DNA of 64,000 bases, taken from positions 289,296-353,295 of the forward strand of contig JACRQG010000013.1 in NCBI GenBank assembly GCA_016222805.1, in the 5' to 3' direction. The first letter of the stretch is position 1; each line of letters starts with the position of its first letter. Both the position numbers and the translations under genes were made by a program. The stretch is from Verrucomicrobiota bacterium (GTDB lineage: Bacteria; Verrucomicrobiota; Verrucomicrobiia; Opitutales; Opitutaceae). The notes below the pieces were generated by a model. The model was not told the DNA's origin. It searched no databases and was given only the letters and a program-made list of their open reading frames with translations. This document shows, one piece after another, positions 37,716 to 46,781 of this stretch.

Positions 37716-38690
37716 ATGCCTGATCTTCGCCAACACCACCCACGGCAGCCCGCCCGCCCGAGTTGCCCGCCTCTCGTCGCGCCGCGAACGCGCCGCGCTT
37801 TTCTCGCCACCGCGCTTGCGGCAGGCGGATGCCTTCCGTTCCGACGCCTCGCCGCGGCTGCGTCCGGGAGTCGCCGGATCATCGTCGGCGGACACCCGTG
37901 GGTGTACGCCGCCACCCAGCCGGGTTATGACCTGACTCCGGTGTTGCCCCAGGTGTTCGCCGATATGAGCGCGGCGGGGCTCGACGGCATCGAACTCATG
38001 CACACCGCACTGCGACCCGACGACGCCGTCGAACGCATCGGCGCGCTTTCCCGCGCGCACCGGTTGCCGATCATCGGGACATCGTTCGGAGCCGCGATGT
38101 GGGATCGTTCGCAGCACGCCGCCATCGCGGAGCTCGCCGAACTCGTCCTCCCGCGGCTGGCGAAGCTGGGCGGACGCACCCTCGGGCTGTCCGTCGGCGC
38201 GCTCAAGGGCGGCGGCAAGGTGCGCAAGACCCCGGAGCACCTCGATGCCCAGGCGGAGATGCTGCGCCGGATCTTGGCCCTTTGCGCCCGGCACAACCTG
38301 GTGCCCAACCTCCATAATCACACCTACGAAGTCGAATACGACCTTCACGATTTGAAGGGCACCCTCGCGCGCCTGCCCGAGGTGCGTCTCGGCCCCGATC
38401 TCAACTGGCTCGCGCGGGGCGGGGTGGATCCGGTGGCGTTCCTCCGCGAATATGGGGCGAAGGTCATCTTCCTGCACCTGCGCGATCAAAGAAAGGACGG
38501 CCGCTGGTCCGAGGCCCTTGGCGAGGGCGAAATGGACTACCCCGGCATCGCCACCGCGCTGCGCGAGGTGGGCTTCCAGGGCGACGCCGTGATCGAACTC
38601 GCGCACGAGCGCGATTTCCGCCCGACGCGCCCCCTGCGCGAGAGCTTTCGGCTGAGCCGCCAGTTCGTCCGCGCCACCTTCGGGTGGTAG
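37716..38690 (+). CDS. Tat-exported sugar isomerase/epimerase-like TIM-barrel protein
   Basis: The 324-residue protein has a twin-arginine signal (TRRAFLATALAAGGCLPF at about 25-42). A xylose-isomerase-like TIM barrel follows with VPNLHNHTYEVEYDLHDL, RLGPDLNWLARGG, KVIFLHLRDQRKDG and DAVIELAHE. The His, Glu and Asp residues in these blocks fit the usual metal site. Such exported isomerase-like proteins are frequent beside oxidoreductases and DUF1080 proteins in Verrucomicrobiota, where a 3-keto-sugar route is known for some. The ATG at 37716 is preferred; it is 23 bases after the orphan domain fragment. The function here is undetermined. Confidence 0.8.
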   Translation: MPDLRQHHPRQPARPSCPPLVAPRTRRAFLATALAAGGCLPFRRLAAAASGSRRIIVGGHPWVYAATQPGYDLTPVLPQVFADMSAAGLDGIELMHTALRPDDAVERIGALSRAHRLPIIGTSFGAAMWDRSQHAAIAELAELVLPRLAKLGGRTLGLSVGALKGGGKVRKTPEHLDAQAEMLRRILALCARHNLVPNLHNHTYEVEYDLHDLKGTLARLPEVRLGPDLNWLARGGVDPVAFLREYGAKVIFLHLRDQRKDGRWSEALGEGEMDYPGIATALREVGFQGDAVIELAHERDFRPTRPLRESFRLSRQFVRATFGW

Positions 38691-38704
38691 CGCGTGCCCT
38701 TGCC

Positions 38705-40144
38705 ATGACTACACGCCCCCGAACTCCTGTCCCCCGTCTAGCCTTTGCGCTCGGGGTTGTCCTTGTCTCCGCCGGTTTCGGCCACGCCGCGGCGCCGGCG
38801 GCCGACTTCGTCGGCGTCAGCCCGCGGGATCCGCGCTACTTCGCGCTGGCCGATGGCCGGCCGTACATCCCCGTCGGGTTGAACCTGATCGCTCCCCCAG
38901 GCGGCGATTTCAATCGCATGACCGAGTGGATGACCCGGCTTTCCGCGGAGGGCGGGAATTTTATCCGCGTCTGGCTGAGCCACGGTTTCTTCGACATCGA
39001 ACACACTCGCAGCGGTGAATACGATGAATCGCGCGCGCAGCGCATCGACGCGCTTCTTGCCCACGCCCGGACACAGGGCATCCGGGTGAAGCTTTGCCTG
39101 GAGCACTGGCGCCACCTTGGGGATGGGCGGCAAGCCTGGGCCGCGAAGCCGCTGCATCGGGTGGAGAACGGCGGCACCGCCACGAGCATCGCCGACTTCT
39201 TCGACGGCGAGCCGAGTCGCGCGCGGTTCCTCCAGAAGATCGCGTGGTACTCGCGCCGTTTCGGGGCCCGACCGGAGATCTTCGGCTGGGAGTTGTGGAA
39301 CGAGGTTAATGCTGTCGCCGGCGGCGACTACCTCGCGTGGACAAGTTACGTGCTGCCCCATCTGCACCGCGCCTTCCCGGGCAACCTCTGCATGCAGAGC
39401 CTCGGGTCCTTCGACAACGAGAGGGCGCGTGCCGTCAACCAGCGCCTGGCCACGATGGCCGGCAACGACGTTGCGCAAGTGCACCGCTACCTCGACCTCG
39501 GGGCCAGCCTCGCAGTCTGCAAAGGACCGGTGGATGTGCTGGCGGCCGATGCCGTGCGGGAGTTGCTGGCCGCCAATCCTGGGCGGCCGGTCCTGCTGGC
39601 GGAAAGTGGGGGCGTCGAGCCGAAACACACTGGTCCGTTCAAGCTCTACGCCGCCGACACCGCGGGCATGATCCTGCACGATGTCCTTTTCGCCCCGTTC
39701 TTCGCCGGAGCGGCCGGCCCGGGGCATATCTGGCACTGGGATGCCTACGTGGCGCGAATGAATCTCTGGCATCACTTCGGCCGGTTCGCGCAGGTCGTGC
39801 GGGAACTCGACCCGGCCGCGGAAGGTTTTCAGCCCCGGGTCCTCAGCGTGCCGCCCCTCCGCATCTACGCCCTGCAGGGACGCAACCGCACGCTGCTCTG
39901 GTGCCGCGACACGCGCAACACCTGGCAGACCGAACTGGCCGAGCGCTCCCCTCCCTCCGAGGTGACGGGCCTCCGCGTGGCGCTGACGGAGCTTCTGCCT
40001 TCCAAGGGAACGCGCGTGACGGCGCAGCCCTACGATCCCTGGGAAAACCGCTGGGGGGAGCCGGCTCCGGTCGTGGCCGACACCGTGCTCCTTCCCGACT
40101 TCAAGCGTTCCCTGGTGGTCGTAGTGACCGCCTTGTTACCGTGA
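38705..40144 (+). CDS. Secreted GH5-like glycosidase
   Basis: The 479-residue protein has a signal peptide (LAFALGVVLVSAGFGHAAA) and a TIM barrel with the clan GH-A pattern. Glu200 in GWELWNEV is the likely acid/base and Glu300 in VLLAESGG the likely nucleophile. PYIPVGLNLI and GGNFIRVWLSHGFF fit strands 1-2 of endo-mannanase or cellulase-like enzymes. A small beta domain closes the protein. A GTG at 38684 overlapping the previous stop is also open, but the ATG at 38705 places the signal peptide better. It is the last gene of a short plus-strand run and ends convergent with a TonB receptor gene. Confidence 0.75.
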   Translation: MTTRPRTPVPRLAFALGVVLVSAGFGHAAAPAADFVGVSPRDPRYFALADGRPYIPVGLNLIAPPGGDFNRMTEWMTRLSAEGGNFIRVWLSHGFFDIEHTRSGEYDESRAQRIDALLAHARTQGIRVKLCLEHWRHLGDGRQAWAAKPLHRVENGGTATSIADFFDGEPSRARFLQKIAWYSRRFGARPEIFGWELWNEVNAVAGGDYLAWTSYVLPHLHRAFPGNLCMQSLGSFDNERARAVNQRLATMAGNDVAQVHRYLDLGASLAVCKGPVDVLAADAVRELLAANPGRPVLLAESGGVEPKHTGPFKLYAADTAGMILHDVLFAPFFAGAAGPGHIWHWDAYVARMNLWHHFGRFAQVVRELDPAAEGFQPRVLSVPPLRIYALQGRNRTLLWCRDTRNTWQTELAERSPPSEVTGLRVALTELLPSKGTRVTAQPYDPWENRWGEPAPVVADTVLLPDFKRSLVVVVTALLP

Positions 40145-40371
40145 GGTCCTGTGCCGGACGGCCCCAGCCAAGGGGCGGCCCGCCGGTGAGGGAGCATGGG
40201 AGATCGACGCCAGCCGCAGGCGGTGTCGGCGCAGGCAACACCGGATCGGGCACGGTGGTTCGAGGTGTCGGCATCATGGCCGTGGGCGGAACCGGTGCGG
40301 CACGGTAGAGTGGGCCCTTTGTTGCCCGCCGGAGATCGCGTCGGCTCAAACGGGCAGGTTCCGGGGCTGGT

Positions 40372-43080
40372 TCAGAATCGCACCTGCGCCGTGAGCGTGA
40401 CCTTGCGGGGTTCCTCGTAATAATAGCCGGTGCCGACGGCGCGATTGTTGGTGATCGCGTGGGTGGCGGCGCTGGTGAAGATCGGGCGTTCGTAGTCGAG
40501 GAGGTTGGCGACGTTGAGCTGCAGGTTCACGGGAATCGTCCGCACCTTGAAATCGTAGCCGGCGGTCGCGGTCAGGATGTAGCGCGCCTCGCCGTAGTAG
40601 TAGTCGAAGGGCAGGTTGAGCTGGTTGCCGATGAGGCGGCGACCGACGAAATTCGCTCCGGCGCCGAGCCGCAGTCCCTTCAGTGCGTTCTGCTGGACGG
40701 TGTAGTTGGCGAAGATGTTGGCGGTGTATTTCTGGGTGCCGTTGAGCGGGCGGCCTTCCGCGGCCGCATCGAGCCGGGCCCGGAGCGTGGTGATCTGGTT
40801 CAGGATGTTGGTGCGGACGTTGGCGTTGGCGGGGTTGTCGGCGAAACTCTGCCACTCATTGATGTTGGCCGCGAAATAGGCCCGCGTGCCGCGAATGGTG
40901 TTGGTCTGCGCCGTCTTCGGGAAGGCGACATTGGCAAAAAGCCGCAGGGCCCTGGTGAGATTGGCGGTGACCTCGGCCTCGTAGCCCGAGGCCTTGTAGT
41001 CGAGGCGGTCGCGGTAGTTGGTGGTGGGAATCTGGTTCGCGGTCTTGGCCAGGCTGTTCCAGATGGAGTTGATCTCGCTCGAGCTGAAGTTGGTCACGCG
41101 GTTCTTTTCGCTGCTGTCGTAATACCCGACGGAACCGGTGATCCGGCCGTCGAGGAGGTTGGCGCGGAGGCCGTAGCCCAGGCCCTGGCCGTCGGTGGGA
41201 TCGAATTGTCTGCCGTTGAGGTCGGGATCGCCGGACGTGACCGGGGTGAACGAGGACGAGCGGTTGACGTAGAGGCCGACCTGCTTGATCGGAAAATAGA
41301 CCGCGCCGATCGAACTGCGGACGTTCGCGATGGGGGCCGTGATGGCCGAGTAGGCGATGCTCGTCGGCTGGCCGTTGGCACCGACGCTGGCGATGTCCTT
41401 CTGGTATTGCTTGTAGAGGTAGTAACCGATGCCGGCGATGACGTTGAGGCGGTCGCCAAAATAGGAGCCGACGGTGGAACCCTGAAGGTTGCGCAGTTCC
41501 TGCTTTTGCAGGCGGTCCTGCGTGCGCACCCAGTCGAAGTTGTAGCCGTTCTGGCCGCTTTGCGGCCGGATCAAATCCTGGCGCGGGCCATCCGAGAAGT
41601 AACGGCGGAGGATGGTCAGGTTGGCGGCCTGCCGCATGTCGGGGTTGGCGCCGTTGGTCCGGGCGTACCGCTCGGTGCGGGCGGTGAAGTCCTCCTCGCG
41701 CCAGCCGGCGAGCACGTTGACGCGCTGCTTGAAGGACTGCCAGGGGAGGACATAGACGGCGGCGGCGCGGAAGTCGGTGTTGCGGTTGTCGCCGCTGGAT
41801 TGGTCGGCGTTGCTCTCGGAGTAGGCGTGGAGGAACTTGGGATTGGGGGCGCCGTTGGGCAGAACGGCGTTGACGTCGATCCAGTAGTTGCCGGTGGTGG
41901 CGTTGGTGGCGGGGTTGGTGGTGCGGTCTTGCCGGGAGCGGTGGACGGCGACCTCAAACGCGGCGCGATCGCTGACTTCCTTTTCAAAGTAGGCGCCGAG
42001 GGAGACCTGGCGCTGGAGGCTCGGGGCGTTGGGGGCCAGGAACTGGAAGGTGCGGTCGACGAGCGGAAATTTCACATTGAAGAGGCGGACGGGCGTGCTG
42101 ATGCCGATGCCGGAGCCCTGGGTGGAGCCGAAGTTGAGCACGTTGAGCGGACCGGCCGAGCCGAAGCCGGGACTGTAGACGATCTTGTCGGTGGTCTGGC
42201 GGGCGACTCCGCTGCCATAGCCGCCGGTGGTGAGGATGGGATTGGCGGCATCGCCCACGATCTTGATCCCGTTCCACGACGACACCTGATCGGCAAAGCG
42301 GGAGGAGGTGGATCCCCAGACCTTGAGATCCTGGGCCTCGCCCTCGAGGCGGATTTCGGCCTTGGGCCAGGGACGGAGCGCCACCGCGAGCTGGGCGCCG
42401 AGACGCTGCTGCTCGAAGAGATTATAGCGCTTCTCCGTTTCAGCGACGAGGTTGGTGCGGACGGCGACGGTATCGGTGAGGCGCCGGCCGAGGTCGATCG
42501 CGCCGCGGGTGCTGCCTTCGCTGTTGACGCGCAGTTTTACGTCATGGCGCGGGCGGGAGGAGAACTGGGCGCGCTTGGTGTTGGTGTTGATGATGCCGCC
42601 GATCACCCCGTCGGCGAAGATGAGGGCATTGGGTCCGCGGGCGCTGTCGAGGCGCTCGACGATGTAGTCGTCGACTGGACCGAGGGAGCGGAAGTAGTTG
42701 CGGTAGGGATAACCGGCGGGCGAAACGCCGCGGAAGGTCACGCCCTGGCCGAAGTCGATGCCGCCGGAGGGCGTGACCGTGGCGTTGGGCAGCCAGCGCC
42801 CGGCGTCGATGTAGTTGTCGGCGGCAATGTCGTCGAGGAACTCGCGGGTGAGGATCGTCTGGTCAGCGGGCGTCTTCAGGACGTTGGTTGCGATGCGGCC
42901 GCCGGCGAGCGAGTCAATCGCCTGGTAGCCGGTGTCCTTTTCGGTGACGACCGTGAAGGGGGAGAGTGCGACCGGAGCCTCCTGGTCGGTTGGTCGCAGG
43001 GCGAGCTCCGCGGCGGGGAGCGCCGGAGCGAACCAGGCTGCGAGCAGGACAAGACGTGAGGGCGATGGGGATCGGGGCAT
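40372..43080 (-). CDS. TonB-dependent outer-membrane receptor
   Basis: The 902-residue receptor has a signal peptide. The plug is of the Opitutaceae style (LSPFTVVTEKDTGYQAIDSLAGGR ... ILTREFLDDIAADNYIDAG), with VERLDSARGPNALIFADGVIGGIIN. The long barrel ends KVTLTAQVRF. The YERP(I/V)F-like end (LLDYERPIFTSAATHAI) is common in this clade. No SusD-like gene is near. It lies 150 bases downstream of the beta-helix gene on the same strand. It probably imports an oligosaccharide handled by the minus-strand locus. Confidence 0.9.
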   Translation of the reverse strand: MPRSPSPSRLVLLAAWFAPALPAAELALRPTDQEAPVALSPFTVVTEKDTGYQAIDSLAGGRIATNVLKTPADQTILTREFLDDIAADNYIDAGRWLPNATVTPSGGIDFGQGVTFRGVSPAGYPYRNYFRSLGPVDDYIVERLDSARGPNALIFADGVIGGIINTNTKRAQFSSRPRHDVKLRVNSEGSTRGAIDLGRRLTDTVAVRTNLVAETEKRYNLFEQQRLGAQLAVALRPWPKAEIRLEGEAQDLKVWGSTSSRFADQVSSWNGIKIVGDAANPILTTGGYGSGVARQTTDKIVYSPGFGSAGPLNVLNFGSTQGSGIGISTPVRLFNVKFPLVDRTFQFLAPNAPSLQRQVSLGAYFEKEVSDRAAFEVAVHRSRQDRTTNPATNATTGNYWIDVNAVLPNGAPNPKFLHAYSESNADQSSGDNRNTDFRAAAVYVLPWQSFKQRVNVLAGWREEDFTARTERYARTNGANPDMRQAANLTILRRYFSDGPRQDLIRPQSGQNGYNFDWVRTQDRLQKQELRNLQGSTVGSYFGDRLNVIAGIGYYLYKQYQKDIASVGANGQPTSIAYSAITAPIANVRSSIGAVYFPIKQVGLYVNRSSSFTPVTSGDPDLNGRQFDPTDGQGLGYGLRANLLDGRITGSVGYYDSSEKNRVTNFSSSEINSIWNSLAKTANQIPTTNYRDRLDYKASGYEAEVTANLTRALRLFANVAFPKTAQTNTIRGTRAYFAANINEWQSFADNPANANVRTNILNQITTLRARLDAAAEGRPLNGTQKYTANIFANYTVQQNALKGLRLGAGANFVGRRLIGNQLNLPFDYYYGEARYILTATAGYDFKVRTIPVNLQLNVANLLDYERPIFTSAATHAITNNRAVGTGYYYEEPRKVTLTAQVRF

Positions 43081-43129
43081 GGCTGGGGTGGGGTTGGCGG
43101 AGCGGAGGTGAGCGGGGCAATACGTCTAT

Positions 43130-43135
43130 TCTAGG
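43130..43135 (-). promoter_or_regulatory. Possible -10 box for the TonB receptor gene
   Basis: On the minus strand TAGAAT (5 of 6 matches to TATAAT) stands 49 bases before the receptor start. The -35 region at the right distance is poor. An 8-bp inverted repeat (GGCAGGTT / AACCTGCC) lies further upstream, at about 43172 and 43221. Confidence 0.3.
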
Positions 43136-43230
43136 GTCGGCCGGGGTGGGTCCATGCCCTTCGGCACGGATAGCCGGCAGGTTGGATTCCGTGCAAGCCG
43201 GGGACGGTCTCTGTCGAAACCTGCCGTGCA

Positions 43231-46200
43231 TCAGGGCAGTTCATACACCTCCACCAAGGCGGGGCCCGTGGCGCCAGCGACGCCTGAGACTTGCGCCGTG
43301 TAGCTGCCGGGCGGGACGGAGAGGACCAGGGCGGAGTCGGCGCTGGCGGTGGCAAAAGCAAACGCTCCGACGGAGGCGAAGATGGCCGTGAGACTCGCCT
43401 CGTGGTTGTCGTTGTCAGCGAGCCGGCGACCGGCCGAATCAAAGACCTCCAGACGCGGGTCCGGGAGAGGGTTGAAGACACCCAGACCCGCGAGGCTCGG
43501 GCCCGCGCCCCGGATGAGCAGTCGTTTCGCGGAGTCACCAGAAACGGTAAAGCCGGCGATCAGCGGATCGGTGCGGACGCGTCCGAGGGCGGAGAGGTTG
43601 GACAGGCGCGCCACGGTGTCGGCCGCGGCGTCGTAGGCTTCAAAAAGCACATTGCCGCCGGTCCGACCGGAGATCAGGGCGGTGTGGTTACCGGCGAACG
43701 AACGGAGGAGAGCCGCATCGAGGGAGCCCGAAGAACTGAGGGGAAACGCGCCGAGTGCGGGGGTGATCGCCACGACGCGAGGTTCGCCGATCCAGTTGTC
43801 GTTGGCCGCGACGAGCGAGGAGCCGGAGTACACGGTGAGCGCGGGGTCGGCCATGAAAGCGGTGACGCCGAAGCCGGCGAGACTTGGACCCGAGGCGCGG
43901 AGCAGGAGGGACTTGGGGCCACCGGTGAGGGCCAGCCCGACGGTGAGGACCTCGTCGGCTCCGAGAGTCGTACGGACCGAGAGGTTGGTGAGCCCAGAGG
44001 CGCCGATTCGGGCCGGGGCGAACGCGGTTTCGGCGGTCGAGTCGCCGGTGATGAGGTAGCGGTCGGCGCCCTCGACCAGGTGCAGCCGAAGTGTGCGAGG
44101 TGACGGGCGATCGGAGCGGGCAAGCGGAGTCACGCGCACCGCGGCAGAGCGGGCGCCGGCGGGAATCGTCAGGGTGCCGGAGAGCGGCGCGAAATCAGTG
44201 CCGGCCTCCGCGGTTCCGGTGGTCCGATAGCTGACCGTCAGCGGGGCGCTCCAGTCCAGGCCGACGCGGTGCACGGTGAAGGCATCGGCAGGCCCGGCGG
44301 TGGTGAGCAGGGTGGAACGTGCGGCATCGATGACGACGAGGGGCTGACCGGCGTACGGGGCGGCGAAGAGGCGTGAGCGCGAGTCGACGGCTTTGTCGGG
44401 AAACGCATTCGCGGCGTTGGTCGCGTGGGCGGCGCGCCAGCCGGCGAGATCGAGGGCGGGCGTGGTGTTGGCCGGCTGGGTGGCCCACTTGTCGGTGCCC
44501 CAGCGCTGGGCACGGGTGAGAAATGGCGTGGGCGAAGCGGCGAAGTAGAGGTTGTCGTTGGTCGTGCCGCTGAGGCCGTCGAAGAACGCATACCACCCGC
44601 CTTTGAACGTGGCGACGACCTGGCTGGCGGAGTTGCGGACGGTGAGGGTTTCGGCGGAGTCCCAGGTGCTGCCCACGCAGTAGAGGCGCTGCGCGGCAGT
44701 TTGCGCGGCGATGAGATTGCGGCGAAACGTGAAGTTCCGGTTCTCGCCGCGCGTGTTGTCGTAGGTGGCGATCTGGAGGTCGTTGTCGACGATGACGCAG
44801 TCCTCGATCACCGCGTTTTCGTTCTCCGAAAAGAACACCCCGCGGCCCTTGTTCGCGCGGTAGGCCTCGGTGCCGAGCGCGGCGCGATTGCCGGCGATGA
44901 CGCTGCGGCGGACGGTGACCGTGGGGCGCGCGCCGAGGTTGGGGATGCCGGCGATACCGGTGCGGCCGGCGCCGACGGACTCATAGTTGTTCCCGGTGCT
45001 GTTGTTGGCCTCGATGAACGTGCCGTTGGCACTGTTGTTCACGGAGAGGCAATCGAACATCTCGCAGTCGACGTTGCCGGTGTCCCACCAGAAACCGGTC
45101 GAGCGGTTGTCGCGGGCCTCGCAGCGGAGCGCGGTGAGGGCGAGGTTGTCGCCGGAGGTGGTGTAGAACTTGATGCCACAGGTGGACCATCCGGTGAGGC
45201 CGACGATCTCGGCCTGGCGGGAGTTGCGGTTGAAGGAACACTCCACGAGCAGACCATTCTGAACGGAGGTGATGCCCGCGCCGTTCTCGCCGTTCTCCGA
45301 GACTTCGACGCGGCGGAGAGTGACGTGGCGGCCGGGATTCACGGTGAGGCCGCTCCGCTTGTTCTTCACAAAGCGGCAGTCCTCGATGAGCAAGTGGTTC
45401 TGGTGCTGGATGAGTGCGCAGGATTGGCCGCCGGCGTGCTGAAAGGTGAGGTTGCGCAGGACGACGTTGGTCGGCGTCGCGGACTGGGTGCCGAGCCAGA
45501 TCTGGAGGAGACTGCGCTTGGTGGTGACCTCGACCAAGCGGCCCGGACGGTTGAGATCGAAGTCGGCAGGCGCGCCCGTCGGCGGGCGGATCGTGATCCG
45601 ACCCATCGTCGCTACGGTCGTACCGGAGAGCACGGCGTCGGTGACCCAGAAGGACCCTTCGGCTGACGTGAGGCGGCCGCCGTTGACGTTGGTGGGATTG
45701 CCGGGATCTCCCTCGGTGGCTGAGCCAACGACGCCGCTGCGGTTGGTGTAGTTGGGTGGGTTGATCTGGTAATAGGTCTGGCCGTCGACGTGGACCAGCT
45801 CACGGCGGATTAGCGCGTCGCTGACCCCGAAGGGAAAATTATTGGCCGGCACGCCGAACGCATAGGGCCAGTCGCGCGACCAGGTGCCGTCGGGGTTTCT
45901 GGTCCAATTGCCGGACCAATCCTCGGAGCCGGAGATGATGACGTTGCCGGTGTTACGCGGTGCGGCGGGGTCCCAGCCGGCGCCCTCGATGACCAGCGGG
46001 GCGGGAGTGGATTGAGTGAGTCCGAAGTTGAACGCGACCGCCCAATTGTCGGTGGGAGTGCCCTCGCGATAAACGCCGGGGGCGAGCAGCACCTTGACCC
46101 CGGTGCCGGCGATCTTGCGCGGCTGCGCGACGGCGAGCGCGCGGCGCAGCGAGGCGTAGGGCCGCGCTGCCGAGCCGTCGCCGGTGGTGTCGTGGCCGAG

Positions 46201-46389
46201 CGGCGCCGGGGCGACGTGGAGGGTGAGGGTGATGGCGCGCTCGTCGATCGGCGTGGCACCGGTGCCGGCGCGGAGGGGGACGCCGATCGAGCACCAGGCG
46301 AGCAGGCCGGCGTAAATGACCCGTGCGGCGGAGGGGCGGGGCAAACGTGCAGGCAACGGCGGAGTTTCCGGAAAAGCAGGGACGGCCAT
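43231..46389 (-). CDS. Secreted right-handed beta-helix protein with Calx-beta and two VEVYE-type domains
   Basis: The 1052-residue protein starts with a signal-like segment (VIYAGLLAWCSIGVPLRAG). A DUF1565-like opening follows (DGSAARPYASLRRALAVA), then a beta-helix to about 600 with repeated NxxxxxG turns (LIEDCRFVKNKRSG, DCVIVDNDLQ). Next are a Calx-beta-like module (SYRTTGTAEAGTDFAPLSGT) and two tandem copies of a domain with PSLAGFGV, ANDNW and LVEVYELP at about 800-920 and 925-1052. The helix suggests a polysaccharide lyase or binding protein. The terminal domains suggest surface anchoring or secretion. The start at 46389 is an ATG; a TTG at 46413 is also open. A 22-bp palindrome lies 117 bases upstream. 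Confidence 0.78.
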   Translation of the reverse strand: MAVPAFPETPPLPARLPRPSAARVIYAGLLAWCSIGVPLRAGTGATPIDERAITLTLHVAPAPLGHDTTGDGSAARPYASLRRALAVAQPRKIAGTGVKVLLAPGVYREGTPTDNWAVAFNFGLTQSTPAPLVIEGAGWDPAAPRNTGNVIISGSEDWSGNWTRNPDGTWSRDWPYAFGVPANNFPFGVSDALIRRELVHVDGQTYYQINPPNYTNRSGVVGSATEGDPGNPTNVNGGRLTSAEGSFWVTDAVLSGTTVATMGRITIRPPTGAPADFDLNRPGRLVEVTTKRSLLQIWLGTQSATPTNVVLRNLTFQHAGGQSCALIQHQNHLLIEDCRFVKNKRSGLTVNPGRHVTLRRVEVSENGENGAGITSVQNGLLVECSFNRNSRQAEIVGLTGWSTCGIKFYTTSGDNLALTALRCEARDNRSTGFWWDTGNVDCEMFDCLSVNNSANGTFIEANNSTGNNYESVGAGRTGIAGIPNLGARPTVTVRRSVIAGNRAALGTEAYRANKGRGVFFSENENAVIEDCVIVDNDLQIATYDNTRGENRNFTFRRNLIAAQTAAQRLYCVGSTWDSAETLTVRNSASQVVATFKGGWYAFFDGLSGTTNDNLYFAASPTPFLTRAQRWGTDKWATQPANTTPALDLAGWRAAHATNAANAFPDKAVDSRSRLFAAPYAGQPLVVIDAARSTLLTTAGPADAFTVHRVGLDWSAPLTVSYRTTGTAEAGTDFAPLSGTLTIPAGARSAAVRVTPLARSDRPSPRTLRLHLVEGADRYLITGDSTAETAFAPARIGASGLTNLSVRTTLGADEVLTVGLALTGGPKSLLLRASGPSLAGFGVTAFMADPALTVYSGSSLVAANDNWIGEPRVVAITPALGAFPLSSSGSLDAALLRSFAGNHTALISGRTGGNVLFEAYDAAADTVARLSNLSALGRVRTDPLIAGFTVSGDSAKRLLIRGAGPSLAGLGVFNPLPDPRLEVFDSAGRRLADNDNHEASLTAIFASVGAFAFATASADSALVLSVPPGSYTAQVSGVAGATGPALVEVYELP

Positions 46390-46505
46390 TCGAAAATCGG
46401 GCTGGGGAGACAAAAGTAGCGGCGCGGTGGGGAGTGAATCCCGGTCAAGGGACGTCCGAGAACCTAACTGGGAGTATCTTCAGGGGCTCGGCCGACAATC
46501 ATGGA

Positions 46506-46527
46506 GCCTTACGAGATCTCGTAAGGC
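46506..46527. promoter_or_regulatory. 22-bp perfect palindrome before beta-helix gene
   Basis: Each half reads GCCTTACGAGA on its own strand, with no mismatch over 22 bp. The site is 117 bases before the beta-helix start and 255 after the TonB receptor stop. A related but imperfect site (TACGAGGTTTCGTA, 61118-61131) precedes the other beta-helix gene. No T-tract is visible on either side, which favours an operator over an intrinsic terminator. Confidence 0.55.
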
Positions 46528-46672
46528 CCTGGGCGCGTTGACCGACCGGGGCGGAAAAAGCAGGGAGCCTTTCGACCGCGCTGGGGGACGGTCAGCCATC
46601 AGTGCACAGGCAACCGCAAGTCGTCCGAAGATACCACGATCCGCCGGGCGATTCAGTCCATAAAGGGCGTTT

Positions 46673-46705
46673 AACCACGAATGGACGCGAATCGACGCGA
46701 ATGCC
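46673..46705. repeat. CACGAA-type dispersed repeat
   Basis: Short units AACCACGAAT, GGACGCGAAT and CGACGCGAAT follow one another with about 10-base periodicity. Similar units occur at 62530-62555 and, inverted, near 62793-62821, always between genes. Confidence 0.45.
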
Positions 46706-46781
46706 AAGCAGGGGTGAAGAGCGACCTGTGCCTGCCGGGTTGCTTTGCAGGTCGGTGGCGGGAGCAGACAAATCCGTTGCT

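Larger units (their letters stand above)
46390..46781. other. Intergenic region with palindrome and CACGAA-type repeat
   Basis: No gene is seen. The region holds a 22-bp perfect palindrome at 46506-46527 and, at about 46673-46705, a short repetitive stretch of the form AACCACGAATGGACGCGAAT that recurs near 62.5 and 62.8 kb. Confidence 0.55.

Noticed and set aside
40459..43059. An 866-residue plus-strand open frame
   Set aside because: It is the antisense of a convincing TonB receptor gene and contains only repetitive VEVG/GGE-like composition.
46506..46527. Reading the 22-bp palindrome as the TonB receptor terminator
   Set aside because: It is 255 bases past the stop, has no T-run on either strand and has a related site ahead of another beta-helix gene, so an operator is the better reading.
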